A stretch of DNA of 7,616 bases from an uncultured Atopobiaceae bacterium (GCA_944321005.1 CALUJT010000104.1:1-7616); one strand, 5' to 3'. Positions 1 through 6,490 are shown, counted from the stretch's first letter. Notes: generated by a model from the sequence alone, not told the origin. Program-made: numbers and translations.

Positions 1-464
1 ATGACCACGAAGTCGGCCTCGCCGAAGTTGCGGAGCTCCTGGGAGGTGGGGCGCACGAGCATCTGGTGCACGAAGAGCGCCTGGCTGGCGAGCTCGCAGA
101 TGGCGCAGATCTTGCGGGAGTAGCGGCGCTCGGCGCCGGCGAGGCCGTGCACGACGAAGAGGCGGCGCTCGGAGAGGTGGCCGATGACCTCGGCCTTGAC
201 CTTCTGGTAGTTCTCCTCGGAGAAGGGCACGTTAACGCTGCCCCAGGCGATCTTGTCGTGAACGTCGGGCGTGTCCACGATGAAGCGGTCCTTGGGCGAG
301 CGGCCGGTGTACTGGCCGGTGATGACGGAGAGGGAGCCGGTGCTGGTGAGCTCGCCCTCCCCACGCTCGACGGCGGTCTCGATGAGGACGGCCGGGGACG
401 CGTCGATGACGGTCTTCTCCTCGGTGTGCGCGATGCCGTAGCGCAGGAGCTCCTCGATGATCAT
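1..464 (-). CDS. pckA: Phosphoenolpyruvate carboxykinase (ATP), N-terminal part, truncated by window edge
   Basis: This cytosolic enzyme interconverts oxaloacetate plus ATP and phosphoenolpyruvate plus CO2 plus ADP. In fermenters it often runs toward oxaloacetate, fixing CO2 and making ATP. The visible 154 residues begin at an ATG preceded six bases upstream by AAGGAGGT. The diagnostic N-terminal block is clear: SPAVLIETAVERGEGEL (about 23-39), then GQYTGRSPKDRFIVD (50-64), whose Arg55 matches the substrate-binding Arg of the TGRSPKD motif. It is followed by VHDKIAWGSVN (67-77), the LFVVHGLAGA segment and MLVRP. These features are those of the ATP family (PF01293), not the GTP-dependent family usual in many Actinobacteria. 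The P-loop and metal-binding region lie outside the window, so activity cannot be judged. The gene is divergent from the epimerase gene, and its leader carries an unusual pairing pattern (see 482-537). Confidence 0.95.
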   Translation of the reverse strand, partial: MIIEELLRYGIAHTEEKTVIDASPAVLIETAVERGEGELTSTGSLSVITGQYTGRSPKDRFIVDTPDVHDKIAWGSVNVPFSEENYQKVKAEVIGHLSERRLFVVHGLAGAERRYSRKICAICELASQALFVHQMLVRPTSQELRNFGEADFVV

Positions 465-470
465 GCAACT

Positions 471-478
471 ACCTCCTT
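471..478 (-). promoter_or_regulatory. Consensus ribosome binding site of pckA
   Basis: The minus strand reads AAGGAGGT, a full match to the 16S 3' end, six bases before the ATG at 464-462. It fixes the pckA start and predicts strong initiation unless the adjacent leader structure masks it. Confidence 0.9.
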
Positions 479-481
479 CTG

Positions 482-537
482 GCGGTCGGAGACCGCACGA
501 ATGCTGCAAGCTATGTGAGAGCGAGCGGAAAGACCGC
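482..537 (-). other. pckA mRNA leader with competing stems next to the ribosome binding site
   Basis: In the pckA transcript direction the leader holds GCGGTC (537-532), a second GCGGTC (496-491), the trinucleotide TCC, and GACCGC (487-482), which ends three bases before the Shine-Dalgarno sequence. The last two form a perfect 6-bp hairpin beside the ribosome binding site. The first GCGGTC could pair with the same GACCGC instead, giving a long-loop alternative. The pairings are seen directly; any switching role is inference, and no known riboswitch class was recognised. Confidence 0.4.
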
Positions 538-726
538 AGCTCGATTCTTCCCGTTTGCGGCGGCATGTGAAGCAACGGAATCAGAGACGAAACCGGCTGG
601 ACACACGGGGCCGTCCGTTGACACATTCTAGCCGTTCGCCACCGCGACGCATACGGAGAACAGACACGAGAATATCATTCTGAAATGTATGGGCCTTTTT
701 TAGGGACCGTTCCGACAGGCTTGATT

Positions 727-730
727 GGAG
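727..730 (+). promoter_or_regulatory. Ribosome binding site that decides the epimerase start
   Basis: GGAG lies five bases before the ATG at 736. The alternative in-frame ATG at 685 has no purine-rich site upstream and would add 17 residues not typical of the family, so 736 is preferred. Confidence 0.7.
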
Positions 731-735
731 ACACC

Positions 736-1620
736 ATGTCAGAGCTCACCACCATCTCGTGCGGCAGCGTCACGGCAACCATCGACTCCATGGGCGCCCA
801 GCTCATGAGCCTCTCGCGGGACGGCGGCGAGTACCTCTGGCAGGGCGAGGAGAGCTTCTGGCCCCGCCGCGCTCCCGTGCTCTTCCCCATCGTGGGCGTG
901 CTGCGCGGCAACCGCGCCACGAGCGCCCAGGGAGAGGTGACGCTCCAGCGCCACGGCATCGCCAGGCTCTATGACCACGCGATCGTTGGCCGCACGGAGT
1001 CGAGCGTGACCTACGAGCTCGCCTCCACGGAAGAGACGCGCGCGGCCTATCCGTACGACTTCCGCCTCAACATGTCCTACTCCGTCGCGGACGGGGCGCT
1101 CGCACAGACCTTCCGCGTGACCAACACCGGTGACGTCACGCTCCCCTTCACCGTGGGCGGCCACCCCGCCTTCAACGTCCCCGCGCCCGGCTGCGAGGGC
1201 GAGTCCTTCGGCGACTACGCGCTCGAGTTCGCCGAACCCTGGACGGCCCGCGTCCCCCGCATCGACGAGGCCGGCCTCCACGACTTCTCCAACATGACCG
1301 AGCTCTTCTCGGACTCCGACCGCTACCAGCTCTCGCACGACGTCTTCGAGAGGATGCTCACGCTCGTCTTCCCGGACGTCCCCGGCCGCCGCGTGCGACT
1401 CGTGGGGCCCTCCGGCCACGGCGTCGAGGTGGCGTTCGACGGCTTCGGCTACCTCGGCGTCTGGACTGCCAGCGCGGACGCCCCCTTCGTTGCCATAGAG
1501 CCCTGGGTGGGCTGCGCCACCGCCTACGACGAGTCTGACGTCTTCGAGGAGAAGCGCGGCATGGTCTTCCTGGAGCCGGGCGAGACCTACGAGGCGACCT
1601 TCTCCATGAGGCCCCTCTAG
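736..1620 (+). CDS. Aldose 1-epimerase family protein, LacX-like
   Basis: The product (294 residues) belongs to the galactose mutarotase superfamily and most resembles the LacX-like branch. It probably interconverts the alpha and beta anomers of an aldose or sugar phosphate in the cytosol. Visible motifs in order are YLWQGEESFWPRRAPVLFPIVG (33-54, hallmark of LacX-type members), RHGIAR (72-77), the VGGHPAFN block (140-147) with probable catalytic acid His143, and VAIEPWVG (252-259) with probable catalytic base Glu255. Length is normal for the family. There is no signal peptide. The downstream acetyltransferase gene starts in the stop codon of this gene, so the two are almost certainly co-translated. 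The sugar is not predictable: no transporter, kinase or glycosidase lies beside it. Catalytic assignments follow family knowledge. Confidence 0.88.
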   Translation: MSELTTISCGSVTATIDSMGAQLMSLSRDGGEYLWQGEESFWPRRAPVLFPIVGVLRGNRATSAQGEVTLQRHGIARLYDHAIVGRTESSVTYELASTEETRAAYPYDFRLNMSYSVADGALAQTFRVTNTGDVTLPFTVGGHPAFNVPAPGCEGESFGDYALEFAEPWTARVPRIDEAGLHDFSNMTELFSDSDRYQLSHDVFERMLTLVFPDVPGRRVRLVGPSGHGVEVAFDGFGYLGVWTASADAPFVAIEPWVGCATAYDESDVFEEKRGMVFLEPGETYEATFSMRPL

Positions 1621-2144
1621 TGCTCAGGGAGGACGCTGCCCCGCGCGGCATCAGGCGAGCGACCGAGAAGGACCTCGACGCCGTGGCGGCCATCTACGAC
1701 GCGGCGCGCGCGTTCATGCACGCGAACGGCAACCCCACCCAGTGGCCGGGCGACTATCCCGGGCGCATCGACGCCGAGAAGGACCTCGATGAGGATGCCC
1801 TCTGGGTCATGGACGAGGGGTCTGGACCGGTGGCCGTCATGAGCGTGCTCTCCCGTCCGGACCGGACCTACGCGCGCATCGAGGGCGAGCCGTGGCTGAA
1901 CGACGATCCGTACTGGGTGATGCACCGGCTCGCCGTGGCGGAGCCCGGGCACGGGCGCGGCGCGCGCATGCTCGCGTGGCTCTGCGAGCGCCACGACAAC
2001 GTCCGGGCGGACACGCACGCGGACAACGTCCCGATGCAGCGCGCCCTGGAGCGCGCCGGGTTCGTGCGCCGCGGCACCATCACCTGCGACGACGGCACCC
2101 CGCGCATCGCCTACCACTTCGTCCGCCAGCCGCATCGCGGATGA
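1620..2144 (+). CDS. GNAT family N-acetyltransferase
   Basis: This 174-residue single-domain protein should transfer an acetyl group from acetyl-CoA to an amine; the substrate is unknown. The fold is recognisable: IRRATEKDLDAVAAIY (11-26, strand 1 and helix 1), FMHANGNPTQWPGDYP (32-47), VMHRLAVAEPGHGRGARML (100-118, motif A), and DNVPMQRALERAGFVRRGT (135-153), the usual C-terminal helix-strand. The GNP-QW-P element is shared by a group of uncharacterised bacterial GNATs. In motif A the last Gly/Ala of the usual Q/R-x-x-G-x-G/A pattern appears to be Arg116, a mild departure in the acetyl-CoA loop. The start is GTG, overlapping the upstream TAG by one base (TAGTG). No independent Shine-Dalgarno sequence is obvious, so translation is probably coupled to the epimerase. 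Confidence 0.85.
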   Translation: MLREDAAPRGIRRATEKDLDAVAAIYDAARAFMHANGNPTQWPGDYPGRIDAEKDLDEDALWVMDEGSGPVAVMSVLSRPDRTYARIEGEPWLNDDPYWVMHRLAVAEPGHGRGARMLAWLCERHDNVRADTHADNVPMQRALERAGFVRRGTITCDDGTPRIAYHFVRQPHRG

Positions 2145-2178
2145 CGCGTTCTTCTCGCCAGTTTCTGCGCCCTCGCAC

Positions 2179-2245
2179 TCATCGCGCTCAAACGACCAAT
2201 TCGACGTCCCCCGGGGACCGCCAACTGGTCGTTTGAGCGCGATGA
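2179..2245. repeat. Long inverted repeat with 20-bp perfect arms
   Basis: The left arm TCATCGCGCTCAAACGACCA (2179-2198) is exactly complementary to 2226-2245. Two further pairs continue inside after one mismatch. The 27-base centre contains a second dyad, GTCCCC-C-GGGGAC (2206-2218). It starts 34 bases after the acetyltransferase stop and could end that transcript or stabilise its 3' end, but no run of T follows, so a classical intrinsic terminator is doubtful. A REP-like mobile repeat is equally possible. Confidence 0.85.
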
Positions 2246-2269
2246 ACGAGCCTCTCGAGCGACGTTGCA

Positions 2270-2291
2270 TGACAGAGGGGCCGTCCCCCTG
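2270..2291 (+). repeat. Degenerate copy of the TGACA...GGGAC REP-like repeat
   Basis: TGACAGAGGGGCCGTCCCCC followed by TG matches the minus-strand repeat at 5493-5469 at 19 of 22 positions by eye. Its 3' half runs directly into the large palindrome at 2288, as though one repeat had inserted into or recombined with the other. Confidence 0.6.
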
Positions 2292-2409
2292 CCGCTAGGG
2301 GTTTTGCATGTTTTGGGACGTGCCTGAAACGTGCAATGTTTTGCACGTTTCAGGCACGTCCCAAAACATGCAGGCACGTCCCAAAACATGCAAAACCCTT
2401 AGCGGCAGG
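2288..2409. repeat. 49-bp-arm palindrome with a 20-bp tandem duplication in its right arm
   Basis: The left arm (2288-2336) and right arm (2341-2409) are complementary over 49 positions with one mismatch (2298 opposite 2399) around a 4-base loop TGTT, once a 20-base insertion in the right arm is removed. That insertion is an exact tandem copy: CAGGCACGTCCCAAAACATG occurs at 2351-2370 and again at 2371-2390. The right arm covers the stop codon and last codons of the C26 hydrolase gene, and the left arm therefore carries an inverted copy of that gene's final bases. It sits between two converging genes and could terminate both. No T-run flanks it. Confidence 0.9.
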
Positions 2410-3178
2410 CGTCGACGAAGGAGCGCCAGAGGCTGAAGTCCGACTCGATGGTGCGCCAGGTGTACTCGGGGTGCCACTGCACGCCGAGGCAGAAGCGCCT
2501 GTCGGGCACCTCGATGGCTTCGGGCACGCCGTCAGTCGCCCGCGCGGAGAGTCGCACGCCCTCGCCGAGGACGCCCACGCAGCAGTGGTGCGCGGAGTTC
2601 ACCTGAGCCGCGGTCACGCCGCCCATCGCACGGCTGAGGAGCGACCCCGCCTCAACCTCCACCGGGTGCGCCGGGCCGTTGAGGATGCCCACGTGGCGCC
2701 ACTGGACCATCCCCTCCGTCGCGCCGAGGCTCGGAACGTCCATGCAGAGCGTGCCTCCCAGAGCGACGTTGAGGAGCTGAGTTCCGCGGCACGTGGTGAA
2801 GATGGGGAGGTCGGCCTCCAGGGCGCGCCTCACGAGCGGGAACTCGAAGTCGTCGCGCACACGGCAGAGGAGCTCCGGGTCGTAGGGCACGTCGCTCCCC
2901 CACCGGCGCGGGTCCACGTCAGGCCCGCCGGGAATCGCCACGCCGTCCGCGAGCTCGATGTAGGAGTCGATCACGTCCTCGTCCGTCGTGAGGGCCATCT
3001 GGAGCGGCAGGCCGCCCGCCGCGAGAATGGCGTCCACGAAGCAGTCCGCGATGGCCTCGAGGGGCGCTATGCGCTCCGTCCCGCGCATGGTCTCCGGCAC
3101 CCAGCGGGGCGCCACCAGGATGACGGGGCGCGCGCCGTCGCGGCCGGGCGCCGCGGCCCCCGGGATCTTCTCGGCCAT
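2399..3178 (-). CDS. Class I glutamine amidotransferase-like hydrolase, gamma-glutamyl-GABA hydrolase (PuuD/peptidase C26) family
   Basis: The product (259 residues, usual length for PuuD-like proteins) is a predicted cytosolic cysteine hydrolase that cleaves gamma-glutamyl amide bonds. Motifs in order: AIPGGPDVDPRRW (81-93, oxyanion region typical of the family), FTTCRGTQLLNVALGG (127-142) with nucleophile Cys130 in the elbow, VNSAHH (193-198), and LGVQWHPE (231-238) with His236 and Glu238 completing the triad. The reading frame stays open far upstream inside the ATPase gene, but the ATG at 3178 is chosen because AAGGGGG (3193-3187) lies eight bases before it, the family fold begins soon after, and it starts two bases after the ATPase stop. 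It is the last gene of the importer operon, which suggests it acts on the imported solute. The exact substrate is not predictable. Its stop codon lies inside the 2288-2409 palindrome. Confidence 0.88.
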   Translation of the reverse strand: MAEKIPGAAAPGRDGARPVILVAPRWVPETMRGTERIAPLEAIADCFVDAILAAGGLPLQMALTTDEDVIDSYIELADGVAIPGGPDVDPRRWGSDVPYDPELLCRVRDDFEFPLVRRALEADLPIFTTCRGTQLLNVALGGTLCMDVPSLGATEGMVQWRHVGILNGPAHPVEVEAGSLLSRAMGGVTAAQVNSAHHCCVGVLGEGVRLSARATDGVPEAIEVPDRRFCLGVQWHPEYTWRTIESDFSLWRSFVDACR

Positions 3179-3180
3179 GG

Positions 3181-3954
3181 CTAGTGCCCCCTTATGGAGT
3201 CGAGGAAGTCGCGCGCCCGCTGGCTCCTCGGGTGCTCGAAGAACTCGTCGGGCGAGCCCTCCTCCACGATCTGCCCGTCGGCCATGAAGACCACGCGGTC
3301 GGCCACGCGCCGCGCGAAGCCCATCTCGTGCGTGACCACGATCATGGTCATGCCGCCGCGAGCGAGCTCCACCATCACGTCGAGGACCTCGTTGATCATC
3401 TCGGGGTCGAGGGCGCTCGTGGGCTCGTCGAAGAGCATGGCCTTGGGCCTCATGGCAAGCGAGCGCGCGATGGCGGCGCGCTGCTGCTGTCCGCCGGAGA
3501 GCTGCGCGGGTACCTTGCCCGCCTGCTCTGCCACGCCCACGCGGGCGAGGAGCTCCATCGCGCGGGACTCGGCCTCCTCCCTGGAGAGGCCCAGCACCTC
3601 GCGCGGGCCCAGGGTCACGTTGTCCAGGACCGTCATGTGCGCGAAGAGGTTGAACTGCTGGAAGACCATGCCCAGCTCGGCGCGCATGCGCGTGAGGTCG
3701 CGGCCCTCCTGGGGCAGGGGCTCGCCCTCGATGAGGATCTCGCCGGAGTCCACCGTCTCCAGGCGGTTGATGGTGCGGCACATGGTGGACTTGCCCGAGC
3801 CGGAGGGACCGATGACCACCACGACCTCGCCGCGCCGAACGGAGAGGCTCACGTCGCGCAGGACGTGGAGGTCGCCGTAGTGCTTGTCGACGTGGCGGAG
3901 CTCGATAACGGGCACGTCCCGCGCGCTCTTCTCGCCAGCAGCCTGCTCTGTCAT
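3181..3954 (-). CDS. Polar amino acid ABC importer, ATP-binding subunit (GlnQ/GluA type)
   Basis: This 257-residue ATPase powers the importer encoded by the two permease genes and the binding-protein gene upstream. All nucleotide-binding elements are intact: Walker A GPSGSGKS (49-56), Q-loop in VFQQFN (97-102), signature LSGGQQQR (152-159), Walker B AMLFDEP (172-178), D-loop SALD (180-183) and H-loop His209. [12 protein letters not shown] at the front and the [20 protein letters not shown] block are typical of the polar amino acid (PAAT) group. A roughly 14-residue hydrophilic extension precedes the domain. The ATG has a purine-rich GGAGAG site just upstream and lies 13 bases after the permease stop. 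It should sit on the inner face of the membrane as a homodimer. Confidence 0.95.
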   Translation of the reverse strand: MTEQAAGEKSARDVPVIELRHVDKHYGDLHVLRDVSLSVRRGEVVVVIGPSGSGKSTMCRTINRLETVDSGEILIEGEPLPQEGRDLTRMRAELGMVFQQFNLFAHMTVLDNVTLGPREVLGLSREEAESRAMELLARVGVAEQAGKVPAQLSGGQQQRAAIARSLAMRPKAMLFDEPTSALDPEMINEVLDVMVELARGGMTMIVVTHEMGFARRVADRVVFMADGQIVEEGSPDEFFEHPRSQRARDFLDSIRGH

Positions 3955-3967
3955 GGCTCTCCGTTCC

Positions 3968-4798
3968 CTAGCGGATGATCTTGACGCCCGTGCGGTTTGC
4001 CACGTAGACGGACGCCCTGTTGATGGCGTAGTTGATGAGGATGTAGATGACCGCGATCACGAGGTACATCGAGACGAGGGCGTCGTAGCTCGTGATGAGC
4101 ACGCGGGCGTTCTGCATGAGGTCCGGGTAGCTCACCACGTAGGCAACGGTGGTGTCCTTGACCACCACCACGAGCTGCGCGATGAGCGAGGGGATGACGT
4201 AGCGCACCGCCTGAGGCAGCACGATACGCCTCATGACCTTCGCGGACGAGAGCCCTATGGAGAGGCCGGCCTCAACCTGCCCGCGCGGCACGGCGTTCAC
4301 GCCCGCGCGGAAGACCTCCGCCAGCACGCCCGAGGCGGCGAGCGCCACCGGCAGCGTGAGCATCCAGAAGCTCGGGAGCTTCATGCCCAGCTGCGCTGGC
4401 ACAAAGAAGAAGAAGTAAATGAGGAGCAGGCTCGGGACGCCTCGGAAGAAGTCCGTGACCACGCGGCAGACGGCGGCCAGCGGCCTCACGCCGCTCGTGC
4501 GCCCCAGCATGAGGGCGAGCCCCAGCACGAGCGCGATGGCGCCCGCCGCGAGCGCCACGGCCACGGTGCCCAGAAGCCCCTGACCAAGGAAGCGCCACGT
4601 GGTCCACTGCAGGAAGAGCGACCAGTAGCGCGGCGCCAGCTGGCCCGTCACCCAGAACTGCCGCACGATGGCCGCCACGGCGAGAAGGACGAGCGCACCC
4701 GCGACGGCGGTTCCGACGCGGATCTTGCGGCGCATGCGGGGGCCGGGCGCCTCGTAGAGGGCGTCGCGCATGGAGGGCGCGGTTCTCGATGTGCTCAT
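3968..4798 (-). CDS. Polar amino acid ABC importer, permease subunit (GluD-like)
   Basis: This 276-residue inner membrane protein is one half of the translocation pore. Hydrophobic segments lie near residues 29-47, 73-98, 117-137, 143-163, 200-222 and 240-260, after a charged cytoplasmic N-terminus. The cytoplasmic coupling (EAA) loop is visible as [21 protein letters not shown] (175-195), where the usual EAA is degenerate (EAG) but the downstream G and LP are kept. [17 protein letters not shown] (116-132) matches the conserved FxRGxP element of amino acid permeases. The length is close to GluD of the corynebacterial glutamate system. Its start overlaps the preceding permease stop as ATGA (4798-4795), so translation is coupled. 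Confidence 0.93.
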   Translation of the reverse strand: MSTSRTAPSMRDALYEAPGPRMRRKIRVGTAVAGALVLLAVAAIVRQFWVTGQLAPRYWSLFLQWTTWRFLGQGLLGTVAVALAAGAIALVLGLALMLGRTSGVRPLAAVCRVVTDFFRGVPSLLLIYFFFFVPAQLGMKLPSFWMLTLPVALAASGVLAEVFRAGVNAVPRGQVEAGLSIGLSSAKVMRRIVLPQAVRYVIPSLIAQLVVVVKDTTVAYVVSYPDLMQNARVLITSYDALVSMYLVIAVIYILINYAINRASVYVANRTGVKIIR

Positions 4799-5454
4799 CG
4801 CAGTATCCTCACCCTCCTGTCGATGCGGTTGCCAACGAGGGATATGACGAAGGCGGTGCCCGCGTAGCAGAGCGCGGAGATCAGAAACGCGAGGATGCCG
4901 CCCGTCGCGCGCGTGTTGACGTAGGAGACCACGCCCGTGAGCTCCTGCGGGTTGAGGGGCACCTGGGAGCCCAGGGCGGTGGTGAGCATCACGGCGATGA
5001 GCAGGTTGGTCATGGGCAGCACCGTGGTGCGCAGCGCCTGCGGGATCACGATCCTGCGGATGATCTGCGTGAACGAGAGCCCCAGCGAGCGCGCGGCCTC
5101 GATCTGGCCCACGCCGATGGTGTTGATGCCGCTCATGAAGTTCTCCGACCCGAAGGCCGACCCCAGAAGGACCGTGGTGACGATGACGCAGGTGCGCCAG
5201 TCAAGGACGATGCGCAGGTCCGGCAGGGCGTAGGCGATGATGATGAGCAGCGCCACGCCGGGGATGTTGCGAAAGACCTGCACGTAGAGATCGCCCGCCA
5301 CGCGCAGCGGCCGCAGCGGGGAGACGCGCGCCACCGTCACCAGCACCGCGAGCGCCATCACGAAGACGAAGCTCACCGCGGTCATGGACCACGTGGCGAG
5401 AAGACCCTGGAGGTACTTCTCGCCGTACGTGGACAGAAGCTCGCTAAGCCCCAT
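4795..5454 (-). CDS. Polar amino acid ABC importer, permease subunit (GluC-like)
   Basis: This 219-residue inner membrane protein is the other pore half. Hydrophobic segments lie near residues 22-42, 57-79, 88-103, 143-163 and 187-208. The FRNIPGVALLIII stretch (61-73) is the family's F-R-x-x-P element, and the EAA loop IEAARSLGLSFTQIIRRIVIP (118-138) is well conserved. It is shorter than its partner, as GluC is relative to GluD. The ATG at 5454 is preceded by a G-rich but non-consensus site (GGGGTGGGG), and 41 bases separate it from the binding-protein stop. That gap is mostly occupied by a strong hairpin (5469-5493), a plausible cause of lower permease than binding-protein output. Confidence 0.93.
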   Translation of the reverse strand: MGLSELLSTYGEKYLQGLLATWSMTAVSFVFVMALAVLVTVARVSPLRPLRVAGDLYVQVFRNIPGVALLIIIAYALPDLRIVLDWRTCVIVTTVLLGSAFGSENFMSGINTIGVGQIEAARSLGLSFTQIIRRIVIPQALRTTVLPMTNLLIAVMLTTALGSQVPLNPQELTGVVSYVNTRATGGILAFLISALCYAGTAFVISLVGNRIDRRVRILR

Positions 5455-5468
5455 GGCCCCACCCCACT

Positions 5469-5493
5469 TGACAGGGGGACAGTCCCTTTGTCA
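5469..5493 (-). repeat. Intercistronic REP-like hairpin between binding-protein and permease genes
   Basis: On the minus strand TGACAAAGGGA (5493-5483), loop CTG, then TCCCCCTGTCA (5479-5469) form an 11-position dyad with two A/C mismatches. Read from the plus strand the same two positions would be G-U pairs. It begins two bases after the binding-protein TAA and ends 15 bases before the permease ATG. The sequence is related to copies at 2270 and 6549. Position and shape resemble the malE-malF REP of E. coli, which protects upstream mRNA from 3' exonucleases; that role here is inference. Confidence 0.75.
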
Positions 5494-5495
5494 TG

Positions 5496-6461
5496 TTACG
5501 CGCCGATCGCGGGCGGCTCGGGGACCTCGTCGATGCCGGCGCGGTCGCCGATGCAGAGCTTCCAGAGGGCGTCCCAGGTGCCGTCCGCCTCGATCTCCTC
5601 GAGCCAGACGTTCACGAAGGCGACGCCGTCGGAGTCGAGCGGAAGGCCGATGCCGTACGGGTCCTCGGGACCAAAGGGGTCGCCAGCCAGGCGGTAGCGA
5701 CCGGGGTTGCGAGCCATGGAGCCCATCTGCATCGCGGTGTCGATGACGTAGGCGTCGACGCGCCCCTGCTCGAGGGCGCTCCTGGCCTCCTCGTCCGTGG
5801 CAAACTCCTGGACGGCGGCGTCAGGCGCGTACTCCTCCAGGATGGAGGGGCCGGTGGAGCCGGACTGCGCGGCCACGTTCCTGCCGGCGAGGTCCTCGAG
5901 GCCGTTAATGTCCTCGTTCTCCGCCATCACGAGGATGGACTGCTGGGTGCTGTAGTACGGGCCGGCGAAGGAGATGAGCTCCTTGCGCGCGTCCGTGATC
6001 GAGTAGGTGGCAAAGACAACGTCCACCTGGTCGTTCTGCAGGACGGACTCGCGCGTGTTGGAGGTCACCTGCGTGATCTCCTGGGCGGCCTCGTCGCCCA
6101 GGACGTAACGCGTGAGCAGCTGGGAGAGACCGGCGTCGAACCCGCGGGTGACGCCGTCCTTCTCGTTGAGGAGCGAGAAGAGCATGGAGGTCTGGACGCC
6201 GCCCACGCGCAGGGTGCCGGCGTCGCGGACCTTGCTCGCCCACGCGGAGGCGGCGACGACGTCGTCGGAGGCGACAGCGCCCTCGGCGATGAGGGCATCG
6301 TAGGCCTCGGCGTCGAGCTGGGCCTCCTCGGTGGGCTGGGCGGTGGGATCGTCCGCGGCGGGCGCGGCGTCGTCGCAGGCGGCGAGGCCGAGGGCCGCGA
6401 GGGTGGCGCCGGCGAAGCCGATGGCCTGGCGGCGGCTGAGCATGAGGTCGGTGAGGGACAT
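5496..6461 (-). CDS. Amino acid ABC importer, solute-binding lipoprotein (SBP family 3, glutamate/glutamine type)
   Basis: This 321-residue protein captures the solute outside the membrane and hands it to the permeases. The N-terminus has SRR (9-11) followed by a hydrophobic stretch and the lipobox LAAC with Cys29, which indicates a twin-arginine-type lipoprotein signal; the Tat pattern SRRQAI lacks the usual Phe. Residues 30-80 are an Ala/Asp/Glu/Pro-rich linker. The family 3 domain follows from about 81 to 305. ATYSITDARKE (151-161) carries Arg159, aligned with the carboxylate-binding Arg of GlnH, then FAGPYY (165-170), the SGSTG loop (200-204), and Asp241 in VIDTAM, matching the ammonium-binding Asp. 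An alpha-amino acid ligand is therefore well supported. Glutamate, glutamine or asparagine is likely but not proved. The ATG has AAAGGA six bases upstream. It is the first gene of the operon. Confidence 0.93.
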   Translation of the reverse strand: MSLTDLMLSRRQAIGFAGATLAALGLAACDDAAPAADDPTAQPTEEAQLDAEAYDALIAEGAVASDDVVAASAWASKVRDAGTLRVGGVQTSMLFSLLNEKDGVTRGFDAGLSQLLTRYVLGDEAAQEITQVTSNTRESVLQNDQVDVVFATYSITDARKELISFAGPYYSTQQSILVMAENEDINGLEDLAGRNVAAQSGSTGPSILEEYAPDAAVQEFATDEEARSALEQGRVDAYVIDTAMQMGSMARNPGRYRLAGDPFGPEDPYGIGLPLDSDGVAFVNVWLEEIEADGTWDALWKLCIGDRAGIDEVPEPPAIGA

Positions 6462-6490
6462 GGGAGGTCCTTTCGTCAGAGTCGACTCAC

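Larger units (their letters stand above)
465..735. promoter_or_regulatory. Divergent intergenic region between pckA and the aldose epimerase gene
   Basis: This 271-base gap must hold promoters for both directions. It is visibly more AT-rich between about 655 and 725 than the flanking genes. Toward pckA, TAGAAT (630-625 on the minus strand) is a passable -10 element but has no good -35 partner. Toward the epimerase, TATCAT (673-678) is a weak -10 candidate lying inside the small dyad AGAAT-ATC-ATTCT (669-681), a possible operator. No gene or strong promoter pair was recognised. Confidence 0.35.

Noticed and set aside
66..518. Plus-strand open frame of 150 codons opposite pckA
   Set aside because: It is an antisense shadow of pckA with repetitive Gly/Asp/Leu composition and no family signal.
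618..623. TTGACA as a -35 element toward the epimerase
   Set aside because: The hexamer at 17-base spacing is ACCGCG, with no usable -10 at 16-18 bases.
685..735. Longer epimerase start at the ATG at 685
   Set aside because: No Shine-Dalgarno sequence precedes it and the added 17 residues do not resemble the family N-terminus, while the ATG at 736 has GGAG at the right distance.
2351..2390. Tandem 20-mers as a minimal CRISPR array
   Set aside because: The copies are directly adjacent with no spacer, lie in a palindrome arm, and no cas gene is present.
2336..3184. Plus-strand open frame of 282 codons opposite the C26 hydrolase gene, starting in the palindrome
   Set aside because: It is antisense to a gene with an intact catalytic triad, has a low-complexity Arg/His/Ala-rich composition and no credible ribosome binding site.
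3179..3781. N-terminal extension of the C26 hydrolase to about 460 residues
   Set aside because: The extra stretch is out-of-frame ATPase coding sequence with low-complexity composition. A good ribosome binding site supports the ATG at 3178.
3184..5697. Plus-strand open frames opposite the ATPase and permease genes
   Set aside because: They are rich in His, Arg, Asp and Glu, as expected from reverse reading of GC-rich codons, and overlap genes with complete family motifs.
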